DNA of 17,851 nt, taken from NCBI GenBank assembly GCA_002327945.1, contig DCVY01000172.1:548-18398 (forward strand). Direction: 5' to 3'. The translations under genes were made by a program, and so were the position numbers. The stretch comes from Acidovorax delafieldii (GTDB lineage: Bacteria > Pseudomonadota > Gammaproteobacteria > Burkholderiales > Burkholderiaceae_C). This document shows positions 1-7,582 of this stretch, in pieces (within the stretch, counting starts at the first letter, position 1; the number at the start of each line of letters is the position of its first letter). Under the pieces are notes generated by a model that saw only the letters and a list, made by a program, of their open reading frames with translations, ran no database searches and was not told the DNA's origin.

Positions 1-13
1 GGTCGGAACCGCT

Positions 14-3000
14 TCAGGCGGCCTTGCGTTCAGTAGGCGCCAGGGTCCCGGTGCGCCACTGCGCCATCAGCCCGGTCCACTTGGCGCGCGCCGCCTTCAG
101 ATGGCGCTCCTTCACATGGCCATAGCCGCGGATGCCTTCGGGAATGCTGGCAATCTCCACGGCCAGCGGCAGCTTCTCGGGGGTGAGGCCGGCCAGCAAC
201 TCGTCGATGCAGGCGCGGTATTGGGCGATCAGGGCGCGCTCTGTGCGGCGCTCGTCGGTGTGGCCGAAGATGTCCAGCGCGGTGCCGCGCAGCCCCTTCA
301 TCCGGGCCAGCAGCCCAAAGGCCTTGCGCATCCAGGGGCCGTAGCCTTGTTTGACCAGTTCGCCCTGGTCGTTCTTCCTGGCCAGCATGGGCGGCGCCAG
401 GTGGTGCACCAGCTTGTAATCGCCCTCGAACATGGCGGCGATCTGGTCCGTGAAGGCCTTGTCGGTGTGCAGGCGCGCCACCTCGTACTCGTCCTTGTAG
501 GCCATGAGTTTGAAGAGGTGGCGCGCCACGGCTTCGGACAGGCGGGTGCTGGTGCCCAGCTTCGCCTCGGCCGCCTTCACCTTCTCGACAAAGGCCTGGT
601 AGTCGGCGGCATAGGCAGTGTTCTGGTAGCCGGTGAGGAACCCTGCGCGCTTGCCCACCATTTCAGCGAGGGGCGGCTTCTTGGCGAACTGGATCACCTG
701 CGCGGCGGCAAACAGCGCCTGCACCGATGCCAGGTCGTGCGCGCAGCGGCGGCCCCATTCAAACGCCGCCTTGTTGTTGTCCACCTGCACGCCGTTCAAT
801 TCCATGGCGCGCATCAGCGAGGCGTGGGACAGGGGCACCCGGCCTTTTTGCCAGGCGTAGCCCAGCATCAGCGGGTTGGTGTAGATGCTGTCGCCCAGCA
901 GCTGGGTGGCCACCTGCTCGGCATCCAGGCTGCCCACGCCGCCCGCACCGACAGCCGCCGCAATCGCGCTGTCGCAGTTGGCGGCGGGGAACTGCCAGTT
1001 GGGGTTGGTCACGAAGGCCGCCGTGGGCGTGCCATGCGTGTTGAGCGCCACAAAGGTGCGGCCTGGCTGCATCACGGCCAGCGTGTATTTGTGGGCCGTC
1101 ACGATGGCGTCGCAGCCGATCACCAGGTCCGCCTTGGCGGTATCGACCTTGGTGGTGTAGATGGCGCTTTGCCGGTTGGCAATCTGGATATGGCTCCAGG
1201 TGGCCCCGCCCTTTTGGGCCAGGCCGCCGGCATCCTGCGTGACCACGCCTTTGCCTTCCAGGTGCGCAGCCATGCCCAGCAGCGAGCCGATGGTGATCAC
1301 CCCCGTGCCGCCCACGCCGCCCACCACGATGCCCCAGGTCGTTTCGGCGATGGGCAGCACGGGCTCGGGGATGGCGGGCAGGCTGGAGAGGTCGCCCTTC
1401 ATTTCCTTTTTGGGTTTCTTGGGCTGGCCGCCCTCGACGGTGACGAAGCTCGGGCAAAAGCCCTTGAGGCAGGAATAGTCCTTGTTGCAGGTGCTTTGGT
1501 TGATGCGGCGCTTGCGGCCGAACGCGGTTTCCACGGGCTCGACCGACAGGCAGTTCGATTGCACCGAGCAGTCGCCGCAGCCTTCGCAGACCAGTTCGTT
1601 GATCACCACGCGCCGGGCCGGGTCCACCATGGAGCCACGTTTGCGGCGGCGGCGCTTCTCGGTGGCGCAGGTCTGGTCGTAGATGATGGCCGTGCAGCCG
1701 GCAATTTCGCGGAACTCGCGCTGGATGCGGTCCAGCGTGTCGCGGTGGAACACCTCGACGCCGGGCGGCAGGTCGTTGACCAGCTCGGGGTGGCCGGCGC
1801 GCACGGCGCTGCTGTCCAGCCGGTGCGTGCGGCCGTGGTATTTCTCGGGCTCGTCGGTGACCACGACCAGTTTGACCACCCCTTCGGCGCGCAGGCTGTG
1901 CGCGATCTGCGCCACCGAGTGGCCCTCGGGGCGCTCGCCCACCTGCTGGCCGCCGGTCATGGCCACGGCGTCGTTGTAGAGCACCTTGTAGGTGATGTTG
2001 ACGCCGGCCGCGATGCTCTGGCGAATCGCCAGCAGGCCGCTGTGAAAGTAGGTGCCGTCGCCCAGGTTGGCGAAGACATGCGCGTCCTTGGTGAAGGGCG
2101 CCTGGCCCACCCACGACACGCCTTCGCCGCCCATCTGCGTGAAGGTGCTGGTGCTGCGGTCCATCCACACCGTCATGTAGTGGCAGCCAATGCCGGCCAC
2201 CGCGCGCGAGCCCTCGGGCACGCGGGTGCTGGTGTTGTGCGGGCAACCGCTGCAGAACCACGGGGCGCGCTCACCGGTGTCCACCTTCAGCTCCGTCATC
2301 GCGCGTTCGCTGGCTTCGATGATGGCGATGCGGGCGTCCATGCGGGCAATGATGTCGCTCGATACGCCCAGCTTCTTCAGGCGTTTGGCAATCGCCTTGG
2401 CGATGATGGCGGGCGTCAGATCGGCCTTGGCGCGCAGCAACCAGTTCTGGCTGGGGTTGGCCCTGCTCCACTCGCCGCCCGAGTTGTCGCCCTCCACCTC
2501 GTCGAACTTGCCCAGCACGTTGGGGCGCACGTCGGCGCGCCAGTTGTAGAGCTCTTCTTTCAGCTGGTATTCGATGACCTGGCGCTTTTCTTCCACCACC
2601 AGAATCTCCTGCAGCCCCTGCGCAAAGCTGCGCGTGATGGTGGCTTCGAGCGGCCACACCACGTTGACCTTGTGCACGCGGATGCCCAAGCTGCGGCAGG
2701 TGTCGTCATCGAGGCCCAGGTCCACCAGCGCCTGGCGCGTGTCGTTGTAAGCCTTGCCGCTGGCGATGATGCCGAAGCGGTCGTTCTTGCCTTCGATCAC
2801 GTTGCAGTTGAGCTTGTTGGCGCGCACATAGGCCAGCGCTGCGTACCACTTGTAGTCCATGAGGCGCGCTTCCTGCTCCAGCGGCGCGTCGGGCCAGCGG
2901 ATGTGCAGGCCGCCGGGCGGCATCACAAAATCTTCGGGAAGGATGATCTTCACGCGGTCCGGGTCCACGCTGACGCTGCTCGATGACTCCACCACTTCCT

Positions 3001-3640
3001 GGATGGTCTTCATGCCCGACCACACGCCTGAAAAGCGGCTCATTGCAAAGGCGTGCAGGCCCATGTCCAGAATCTCCTGCACGCTGCTCGGAAAGAACAC
3101 CGGTGTGCCGCAGGCCTTGAAGATGTGATCGCTCTGGTGCGCGGCCGTGCTGCTCTTGCTGATGTGGTCGTCGCCCGCGATGGCGATCACGCCACCATGC
3201 TGGGCCGTGCCGGCCATGTTGGCGTGCTTGAAGACATCCGAGCAGCGGTCCACGCCTGGGCCCTTGCCGTACCAGATACCAAACACGCCATCGAACTTTT
3301 TGCTTTGCGGGTACAGGTCGAGCTGCTGGGTGCCCCACACGGCGGTGGCGCCCAGTTCCTCGTTCACGCCGGGCTGAAAGACGATGTGGTTGGCCGCCAG
3401 GTGCTTCTTGGCCGCCCACAGCGCCTGGTCATAGGTGCCCAGCGGGCTGCCACGGTAGCCGCTGATGAAGCCGGCGGTGTTCAGACCCGCCGCCGCATCG
3501 CGCTGGCGCTGCAGCATGGGCAGGCGCACCAGGGCCTGCACGCCGCTCATGAAGGCGCGCCCGTGGTCGAGGGTGTATTTGTCTTCCAGGCTTACCGTCT
3601 CAAGGGCTTTGCGGATCGACTCGGGCAGGGGGGCGTTCAT
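14..3640 (-). CDS. Indolepyruvate ferredoxin oxidoreductase, fused alpha/beta (IorA-IorB) form
   Basis: Cytoplasmic thiamine-diphosphate/iron-sulfur enzyme that oxidatively decarboxylates aryl-pyruvates (from transamination of Trp, Phe, Tyr) to aryl-acetyl-CoA, passing electrons to ferredoxin. About 1208 residues, as expected for the proteobacterial single-chain fusion. Visible in order: N-terminal pyruvate-oxidoreductase pyrimidine-binding domain; CSGCPHNTS (about 463-471); TPP-binding region with LGDGTYF (about 525-531) followed by YNDAVAMTGGQ (about 555-565); a ferredoxin-like segment with CEGCGDC...C and later C(x5)C(x4)C (about 685-730); and a C-terminal gamma-type domain starting near GGVGGTG (about 774-780). 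The reading frame stays open upstream to 3730, but I start at MNAPLPES because GGAG lies 6 bases before that ATG and family similarity begins there. It is divergent from an Lrp/AsnC regulator, which probably controls it. The natural substrate in this organism is inferred from the family only. Confidence 0.93.
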   Translation of the reverse strand: MNAPLPESIRKALETVSLEDKYTLDHGRAFMSGVQALVRLPMLQRQRDAAAGLNTAGFISGYRGSPLGTYDQALWAAKKHLAANHIVFQPGVNEELGATAVWGTQQLDLYPQSKKFDGVFGIWYGKGPGVDRCSDVFKHANMAGTAQHGGVIAIAGDDHISKSSTAAHQSDHIFKACGTPVFFPSSVQEILDMGLHAFAMSRFSGVWSGMKTIQEVVESSSSVSVDPDRVKIILPEDFVMPPGGLHIRWPDAPLEQEARLMDYKWYAALAYVRANKLNCNVIEGKNDRFGIIASGKAYNDTRQALVDLGLDDDTCRSLGIRVHKVNVVWPLEATITRSFAQGLQEILVVEEKRQVIEYQLKEELYNWRADVRPNVLGKFDEVEGDNSGGEWSRANPSQNWLLRAKADLTPAIIAKAIAKRLKKLGVSSDIIARMDARIAIIEASERAMTELKVDTGERAPWFCSGCPHNTSTRVPEGSRAVAGIGCHYMTVWMDRSTSTFTQMGGEGVSWVGQAPFTKDAHVFANLGDGTYFHSGLLAIRQSIAAGVNITYKVLYNDAVAMTGGQQVGERPEGHSVAQIAHSLRAEGVVKLVVVTDEPEKYHGRTHRLDSSAVRAGHPELVNDLPPGVEVFHRDTLDRIQREFREIAGCTAIIYDQTCATEKRRRRKRGSMVDPARRVVINELVCEGCGDCSVQSNCLSVEPVETAFGRKRRINQSTCNKDYSCLKGFCPSFVTVEGGQPKKPKKEMKGDLSSLPAIPEPVLPIAETTWGIVVGGVGGTGVITIGSLLGMAAHLEGKGVVTQDAGGLAQKGGATWSHIQIANRQSAIYTTKVDTAKADLVIGCDAIVTAHKYTLAVMQPGRTFVALNTHGTPTAAFVTNPNWQFPAANCDSAIAAAVGAGGVGSLDAEQVATQLLGDSIYTNPLMLGYAWQKGRVPLSHASLMRAMELNGVQVDNNKAAFEWGRRCAHDLASVQALFAAAQVIQFAKKPPLAEMVGKRAGFLTGYQNTAYAADYQAFVEKVKAAEAKLGTSTRLSEAVARHLFKLMAYKDEYEVARLHTDKAFTDQIAAMFEGDYKLVHHLAPPMLARKNDQGELVKQGYGPWMRKAFGLLARMKGLRGTALDIFGHTDERRTERALIAQYRACIDELLAGLTPEKLPLAVEIASIPEGIRGYGHVKERHLKAARAKWTGLMAQWRTGTLAPTERKAA

Positions 3641-3646
3641 GGCTGT

Positions 3647-3650
3647 CTCC
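3647..3650 (-). promoter_or_regulatory. Shine-Dalgarno (GGAG) deciding the IOR start
   Basis: On the minus strand GGAG lies 6 bases upstream of the ATG at 3640-3638. The longer in-frame start at 3730 has no comparable site, and its extra 30 residues are rich in Pro/His/Ala and resemble no domain, so the shorter start is preferred. Confidence 0.6.
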
Positions 3651-3779
3651 GGGGGGTGATGCGGCTCCGCCACCTCTTTGTGGGCAGCAGCGGGCGTGTA
3701 GATAGAGGGATTGCAGTGCAGTTTAGGCATTGTGCCGCGCTATGTGCTTTCGTTTTCATGCCACGTTTACCCTCGATTC

Positions 3780-3794
3780 AGAAAGGATCTTTCT
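3780..3794. promoter_or_regulatory. Candidate operator palindrome between IOR and the Lrp/AsnC gene
   Basis: AGAAAG-GAT-CTTTCT is a perfect inverted repeat with 6-base arms and a 3-base centre, about 140 bases upstream of the IOR start and 16 bases before the regulator ATG. It lies in a visibly AT-richer patch. Lrp/AsnC proteins commonly autoregulate and control a divergent target from short dyads of about 15 bases in the shared intergenic region. That it is bound by the adjacent regulator is inference. Confidence 0.45.
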
Positions 3795-3800
3795 TAGAAT
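3795..3800 (+). promoter_or_regulatory. Possible -10 element (TAGAAT) for the Lrp/AsnC gene
   Basis: TAGAAT differs from TATAAT at one position and lies directly after the palindrome, 9 bases before the ATG at 3810. No good -35 at normal spacing is visible (TTTACC at 3766-3771 is 23 bases away), and no Shine-Dalgarno precedes the ATG. If real, the transcript would be leaderless or nearly so. Weak evidence. Confidence 0.25.
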
Positions 3801-3809
3801 GGCCGCATC

Positions 3810-4295
3810 ATGAATGGTTTGGATAAATTTGACCTTGCCATCCTGGGCGAATTGCAGGCCGACGCCCGGCTGACCAATGCCGAGCTGGCCCAGCGCGTGG
3901 GCCTGTCGGCGGCGCCCTGCTGGCGGCGCGTGCGGGCGCTGGAAAAAGAAGGCTTCATCAAGGGCTACCACGCCGAGATCGACCGCCACAAGATCGGCCT
4001 GGGTGTGCTGGCCTTTGTGCGGCTGGATGCCGACCGCAACACCGGCAACCTGACCCGGGCCATGGAAGAGGCCATCCGCCAGATCCCCGAAGTGGTGTCG
4101 TGCCACTACATCAGCGGCACCGGCACCTTCGAGCTGCAGGTGGTGGCGCGCGACCTGGACAGTTTTTCGTTGTTTGCCCGCGACGTGCTGCTCAACCTGC
4201 CCAATGTGAAAGACATGCACACCAGCTTTTCGCTGGGCGAGGTGAAAGCCAGCGGCGCCCTGCCACTTACGCACCTGGCGCGGGTTCGCGCGTAA
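3810..4295 (+). CDS. Lrp/AsnC family transcriptional regulator
   Basis: A 161-residue DNA-binding regulator, the normal length for the Lrp/AsnC family. The N-terminal part (about residues 4-60, LDKFDLAILGELQADARLT...) is the winged helix-turn-helix with the typical LDxxDxxILxxLQxDAR opening. Residues about 65-150 form the RAM effector-binding domain (GVLAFVRLDAD..., then HYISGTGTFELQVVARDL). Such proteins form octamer-like assemblies and sense amino acids. The gene is transcribed away from the indolepyruvate oxidoreductase with 169 bases between the start codons, which suggests it responds to aromatic amino acids or their keto acids and controls that gene; the effector is inference. No convincing ribosome-binding site precedes the ATG. 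An out-of-frame ATG at 3799 is not a candidate. Confidence 0.93.
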   Translation: MNGLDKFDLAILGELQADARLTNAELAQRVGLSAAPCWRRVRALEKEGFIKGYHAEIDRHKIGLGVLAFVRLDADRNTGNLTRAMEEAIRQIPEVVSCHYISGTGTFELQVVARDLDSFSLFARDVLLNLPNVKDMHTSFSLGEVKASGALPLTHLARVRA

Positions 4296-4297
4296 AT

Positions 4298-4338
4298 GCT
4301 ATAGATTAAATAGCTTTCTGCGCTTTCTGGCAAAGCGC
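4298..4338. repeat. Comamonadaceae-type intergenic double-hairpin repeat (degenerate copy)
   Basis: Two consecutive hairpins begin two bases after the regulator stop codon. The first pairs GCTAT (4298-4302) with ATAGC (4310-4314) around a 7-base AT-rich loop. The second pairs GCGCTTT (4320-4326) with AAAGCGC (4332-4338) around a 5-base loop. The order, a GCTAT..ATAGC stem then a GCGCTT..AAGCGC stem then a GGC-rich tail, matches a dispersed intergenic repeat I recall from Comamonadaceae genomes. It may also end transcription of the regulator gene. Only one copy is visible here, so dispersal cannot be shown from this sequence. Confidence 0.55.
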
Positions 4339-4445
4339 CTGCGGCTGGTCGGAGGCCCGTTCTGGCGGGCGCTGGCCCCTGGTCCGCTCCGGGGCGCTGC
4401 GGCAGGTGCTGCGCCGTGGGCCCGGACGCAGCACAATGGCGGAAC

Positions 4446-6164
4446 ATGCCTCCACAGCCTCCCCACGACAGCGCCCACAGCGTTTTCCCTGCCGCACCGC
4501 CCGCGTCCACCCAGTCGCCGGAGGAAGCGGCCGCCGCCATGGACGCCCGGAACGCTGAACAGGCCTGCGCCACGCTGGACGAAAGCGCCGCCCAGCGGGC
4601 CGCCCTTTCGCCTCTGGCGCCGCTGTCGGTGCCGGTGTTCCGCATGCTCTGGCTCACCTCGGTGGTGGCCAACACCTGCATGTGGATGAACGATGTGGCG
4701 GCGGCCTGGCTGATGACCACGCTCACCACCTCGCCCATCCTGGTGGCGCTGGTGCAGTCGGCCTCCACGCTGCCGGTGTTTTTGCTGGGCCTGCCCAGTG
4801 GCGCGCTGGCCGACATCCTGGACCGGCGGCGTTACTTCATCGCCACGCAGTTCTGGGTGGCGGCTGTTGCGCTGGTGCTGTGCGCTGCCATCCTCGTGGG
4901 CGGCATGACGGCGCCGCTGCTGCTGGCCCTGACTTTTGCCAACGGCATTGGCCTGGCCATGCGCTGGCCGGTGTTCTCGGCCATCGTGCCCGAACTCGTG
5001 AGCCGCCCGCAACTGCCTGCCGCCCTGGCGCTCAATGGCGTGGCCATGAACGCCTCGCGCATCATCGGGCCGCTGCTGGCGGGCGCCATCATTGCCAGCG
5101 CGGGCAGCGCCTGGGTGTTTGTGCTCAATGCCGTGCTGTCGATCCTCTCGGGCCTGGTCATCATGCGCTGGCAGCGCACCCATGTGTCCAGCCCGCTGGG
5201 GCGTGAACGCCTCGGAAGCGCCATGCGCGTGGGGCTGCAGTTTGTGCACCAGTCGCCGCGCATGCGGGCCGTGCTCTGGCGCATCGCCCTGTTTTTTCTG
5301 CACGCCACGGCGTTGATGGCTTTGTTGCCACTGGTGGCCAGGGGGCTCGACGGCGGGGGCGCTGGCACGTTCACGCTGCTGCTGGCCTCCATGGGGGCGG
5401 GCGCCATCGTGGCCGCCATGTTTTTGCCGCGCCTGCGCCAGGCCATGGCGCGCGATGCGTTGGTGCTGCGCGGCACGCTGCTGCAGGCCGCAGCCATGGC
5501 GGTGATGGCCATTGCGCCCAATGTTTATGTGGCCGTGCCCGCCATGGTGCTGGGGGGCATGGCATGGATCACCACGGCCAATGCGCTCAGCGTGTCGGCC
5601 CAGCTGGCGCTGCCCAACTGGGTGCGCGCGCGGGGCATGTCGATCTTCCTGATGGCCACCATGGGGGGCTCCGCGCTGGGCGCCGCCCTGTGGGGGCAGG
5701 TGGCCACGGTGACATCGGTGCAGCTGAGCCTGGCTGTGGCCGCCCTCTCGGGCGTGCTCGCCATGGCCCTGGTGCAGCGCCTGGTGACGGATCGCCACAC
5801 GGAAGAAGACCTGAGCCCCTCGCACGCCTTCAAGGCGCCTGTGGCGACCACACCGCTGCAGGCCGGGCGCGTGGTGGTCACCATCGAGTACACCATCGAC
5901 CCGGCGCGCGCCGCAGAATTTCGCACCCTCATGCAGGAAAGCCGCCGCAGCCGCCTGCGCCAGGGGGCGCTGTCGTGCGACTTGCTGCACGATTTGACCG
6001 ACCCGGCGCGCTATGTGGAGCAGATCGTGGACGCGTCCTGGACCGAACACCTGCGCCGTTTTGACCGGGTGACCGCGTCCGATGTGGCGCTGCGCGAGCG
6101 CAAGCTGGCGTTTCACCGGGGGGAATCGCCCCCCGAGGTGGTGCGCTACCTCATGGAGCGCTGA
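4446..6164 (+). CDS. MFS transporter (MFS_3 / transmembrane secretion effector type) with C-terminal soluble domain
   Basis: Inner-membrane major facilitator exporter of 572 residues. After about 60 residues of Pro/Ala-rich N-terminus come the membrane segments, beginning with FRMLWLTSVVAN (about 65). The motif-A loop GALADILDRRR is at about 119-129. A second half with further hydrophobic segments runs to about residue 455. The last ~96 residues (from VVTIEYTIDP, about 477) are soluble and resemble an antibiotic-biosynthesis-monooxygenase-like ferredoxin fold (SRLRQGALSCDLLHDLTDP, then SWTEHLRRFDRVT). This combination is typical of the MFS_3 family, which includes EntS-like exporters. Substrate unknown. 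The start is uncertain: ATG 4446 has CGGA just upstream, GTG 4416 is also in frame, and ATG 4539 has GGAGGA 13 bases upstream. The gene converges with mltA, with 33 bases between the stop codons. Confidence 0.85.
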   Translation: MPPQPPHDSAHSVFPAAPPASTQSPEEAAAAMDARNAEQACATLDESAAQRAALSPLAPLSVPVFRMLWLTSVVANTCMWMNDVAAAWLMTTLTTSPILVALVQSASTLPVFLLGLPSGALADILDRRRYFIATQFWVAAVALVLCAAILVGGMTAPLLLALTFANGIGLAMRWPVFSAIVPELVSRPQLPAALALNGVAMNASRIIGPLLAGAIIASAGSAWVFVLNAVLSILSGLVIMRWQRTHVSSPLGRERLGSAMRVGLQFVHQSPRMRAVLWRIALFFLHATALMALLPLVARGLDGGGAGTFTLLLASMGAGAIVAAMFLPRLRQAMARDALVLRGTLLQAAAMAVMAIAPNVYVAVPAMVLGGMAWITTANALSVSAQLALPNWVRARGMSIFLMATMGGSALGAALWGQVATVTSVQLSLAVAALSGVLAMALVQRLVTDRHTEEDLSPSHAFKAPVATTPLQAGRVVVTIEYTIDPARAAEFRTLMQESRRSRLRQGALSCDLLHDLTDPARYVEQIVDASWTEHLRRFDRVTASDVALRERKLAFHRGESPPEVVRYLMER

Positions 6165-6204
6165 CCGCGCCGAAGTGCGCGCCCCGTTGCAGCCTGATCA
6201 GCGC
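6158..6204. terminator. Possible bidirectional hairpin containing both stop codons
   Basis: GCGCTGA (6158-6164, ending in the transporter TGA) is the inverse of TCAGCGC (6198-6204, which begins with the mltA stop on the other strand). A smaller inner hairpin pairs CGCGC (6166-6170) with GCGCG (6177-6181). It could end both convergent transcripts, but there is no U tract on either side, so a standard intrinsic terminator is not proven. Confidence 0.3.
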
Positions 6205-7355
6205 GGCCACAGGGCCCACAGGCGCAGCCCCTGCTTGAGCCGCCCGGCCAGTTCGCCCGCTTCGGTGCCCCAGCCGGCGAAATAGTCGGCCCGCACTGCG
6301 CCCACGATGGCGCTGCCGGTGTCCTGCGCCATCACCAGGCGCTGCATCGACACCTGCGGCCCCCTGGAGGCCAGCCACACCGGCGTGCCATAGGGAATGC
6401 TCTGGCGGTCCACGGCAATTGACCGGCCGGGTGTGAGGGGCACGCCCTGCGCGCCGCGCGGCCCGAACTGGGCATCCAGCGGGCTGAGGGCTTCTTCGCG
6501 GAAGAACACGTAGCGCGGGTTGCTCCACAAGAGCGCGTTGGTGTGCTGCGGGTTTTGCGCCAGCCAGGTGCGGATGCCGGGCCAGGTGGCATCGCGCGTT
6601 GCGCCCTGGTCCAGCAGCCAGCGGCCCACGCTCTGGTAGGGATGGTCGTTGGTGCCGGCGTAGGCCACCCGCACGGTGGTGATGCGGCCATCGACCTCTG
6701 TGATCTGCAGTCGGCCCGAGCCCTGAATGTGCAGCACCAGGGATTCGACCGGATCGCGCAGCCAGGCGATTGCCCGCCCCCGCAGCGCGGCCTGGGCCTC
6801 GGGCAGGGTGTCGATCTGCTGGCGCGTGTACCAGGGCTTGCGGGCGCCGTGCCCGGCGGGCAGGCCATACACCGGCACGGTATAGCCGTTGCCGGGCTGG
6901 CGTGCGGCGTCGATCATCGGCTCGTAATAGCTGGTGAGCAGGCCCTCGGCATTGCCGTCGGCGCTTTCGACGCGGTAGGGCTGAAGGCGCCGGACCATCC
7001 AGGCGCGCTGCTCCTGGGTGCTGGCAATGCTGAGCTGGCGCACCTCGCCGCACAGCGCTGTGAACGGCGGCTGGGGCCGCTCGCAGCTTTTGATCCAGGC
7101 GTTCCAGGCTTCGTGCAGGGCGTCGTCGGCAAAGCCCGGCAGCTCGGCCCAGCGCACCGGAATCCAGCGGCTCCTGGGTTGCGCCAGTGGGGGCGGCAGT
7201 GGCGCGGTATCGTCCGGCATGGCCGTGCCACCTGGGGCCGGTGCTGCCGGGATGGCCCCAGGCTGCGCAGGGCTTGGCGTGGGTGGGGTGGAGCAGGCGG
7301 CCAGCGTTCCTACAATCAGCGCCGTCATCACAAGGCGCAGGGGGGTCAATTTCAT
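6198..7355 (-). CDS. mltA: Membrane-bound lytic murein transglycosylase A (MltA)
   Basis: Outer-membrane lipoprotein of 385 residues that cleaves peptidoglycan glycan strands, giving 1,6-anhydro-muramyl ends. The signal peptide MKLTPLRLVMTALIVG ends in the lipobox LAAC, making Cys21 the lipidated residue. A Pro/Ala-rich linker follows (about 22-60). The MltA domain contains TSYYEPMIDA (about 141-150) and LHIQGSGRL (about 208-216). The C-terminal 3D domain (about 305-380) contains AVDRQSIPYGTPVWL and QDTGSAIVGAVRADYF; Asp345 in QDTG aligns with the catalytic Asp308 of E. coli MltA. An upstream in-frame extension to 7514 is rejected because the lipoprotein signal must be N-terminal. No strong Shine-Dalgarno is seen. 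The ATG overlaps that of a small gene on the opposite strand. Confidence 0.93.
   Translation of the reverse strand: MKLTPLRLVMTALIVGTLAACSTPPTPSPAQPGAIPAAPAPGGTAMPDDTAPLPPPLAQPRSRWIPVRWAELPGFADDALHEAWNAWIKSCERPQPPFTALCGEVRQLSIASTQEQRAWMVRRLQPYRVESADGNAEGLLTSYYEPMIDAARQPGNGYTVPVYGLPAGHGARKPWYTRQQIDTLPEAQAALRGRAIAWLRDPVESLVLHIQGSGRLQITEVDGRITTVRVAYAGTNDHPYQSVGRWLLDQGATRDATWPGIRTWLAQNPQHTNALLWSNPRYVFFREEALSPLDAQFGPRGAQGVPLTPGRSIAVDRQSIPYGTPVWLASRGPQVSMQRLVMAQDTGSAIVGAVRADYFAGWGTEAGELAGRLKQGLRLWALWPR
7339..7346 (+). promoter_or_regulatory. Shine-Dalgarno-like AGGGGGGT for the small membrane protein
   Basis: A purine-rich AGGGGGGT lies 7 bases before the ATG at 7354, inside the first codons of mltA on the opposite strand. 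It supports translation of the small reading frame. Confidence 0.4.
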
Positions 7356-7494
7356 GGGGCTGATTTTGCTTGAAGCGTTGCTGGCGCTGGTGGTGCTGGT
7401 GCTGATTGTCTGGTGGACGATGTTTTCCGGGCGCAAAGGTGGTGAGCTGAAGCTGCCGCCGCCGGACCAAGACACCGGCCCGCCCGTGCCTTGA
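7354..7494 (+). CDS. Small single-span membrane protein (46 residues), function unknown
   Basis: Short reading frame beginning MGLILLEALLALVVLVL, with one strong hydrophobic segment (about residues 2-23) ending in IVWW. A short basic turn (SGRKGG) and a Pro/Asp-rich tail follow. A Shine-Dalgarno-like AGGGGGGT precedes the ATG at good distance. The frame stays open upstream to 7018, but that part is antisense to mltA and has no protein-like character. The ATG overlaps the mltA ATG within the sequence CATG. I do not recognise a characterised family. The membrane-protein pattern and ribosome-binding site argue for a real gene, but shadow-frame origin is possible. Confidence 0.55.
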   Translation: MGLILLEALLALVVLVLIVWWTMFSGRKGGELKLPPPDQDTGPPVP

Positions 7495-7582
7495 GCGCTG
7501 GGTGGAATTCGCAAGCCTTCGTCCTACACAGGCTGCGCTGGCTGGCCATTACCCTTGCGAAAGCGTAGAGTGAATGCTGCTG

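Noticed and set aside
101..2986. 961-codon open frame on the plus strand opposite the IOR gene
   Set aside because: It is antisense to a clearly recognisable enzyme, is rich in His/Gly/Ala/Val/Arg, and shows no domain. This is typical of shadow frames in high-GC genes.
3641..3730. 30-residue N-terminal extension of the IOR protein
   Set aside because: There is no ribosome-binding site at the upstream ATG, and a good GGAG precedes the internal ATG where family similarity starts.
4299..6116. 605-codon open frame on the minus strand opposite the MFS gene
   Set aside because: The composition is extremely His/Arg/Gly/Gln-rich and it is antisense to a clear transporter; an artefact of GC-rich codon use.
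7356..7514. 53-residue N-terminal extension of MltA
   Set aside because: It would bury the lipoprotein signal peptide inside the protein.
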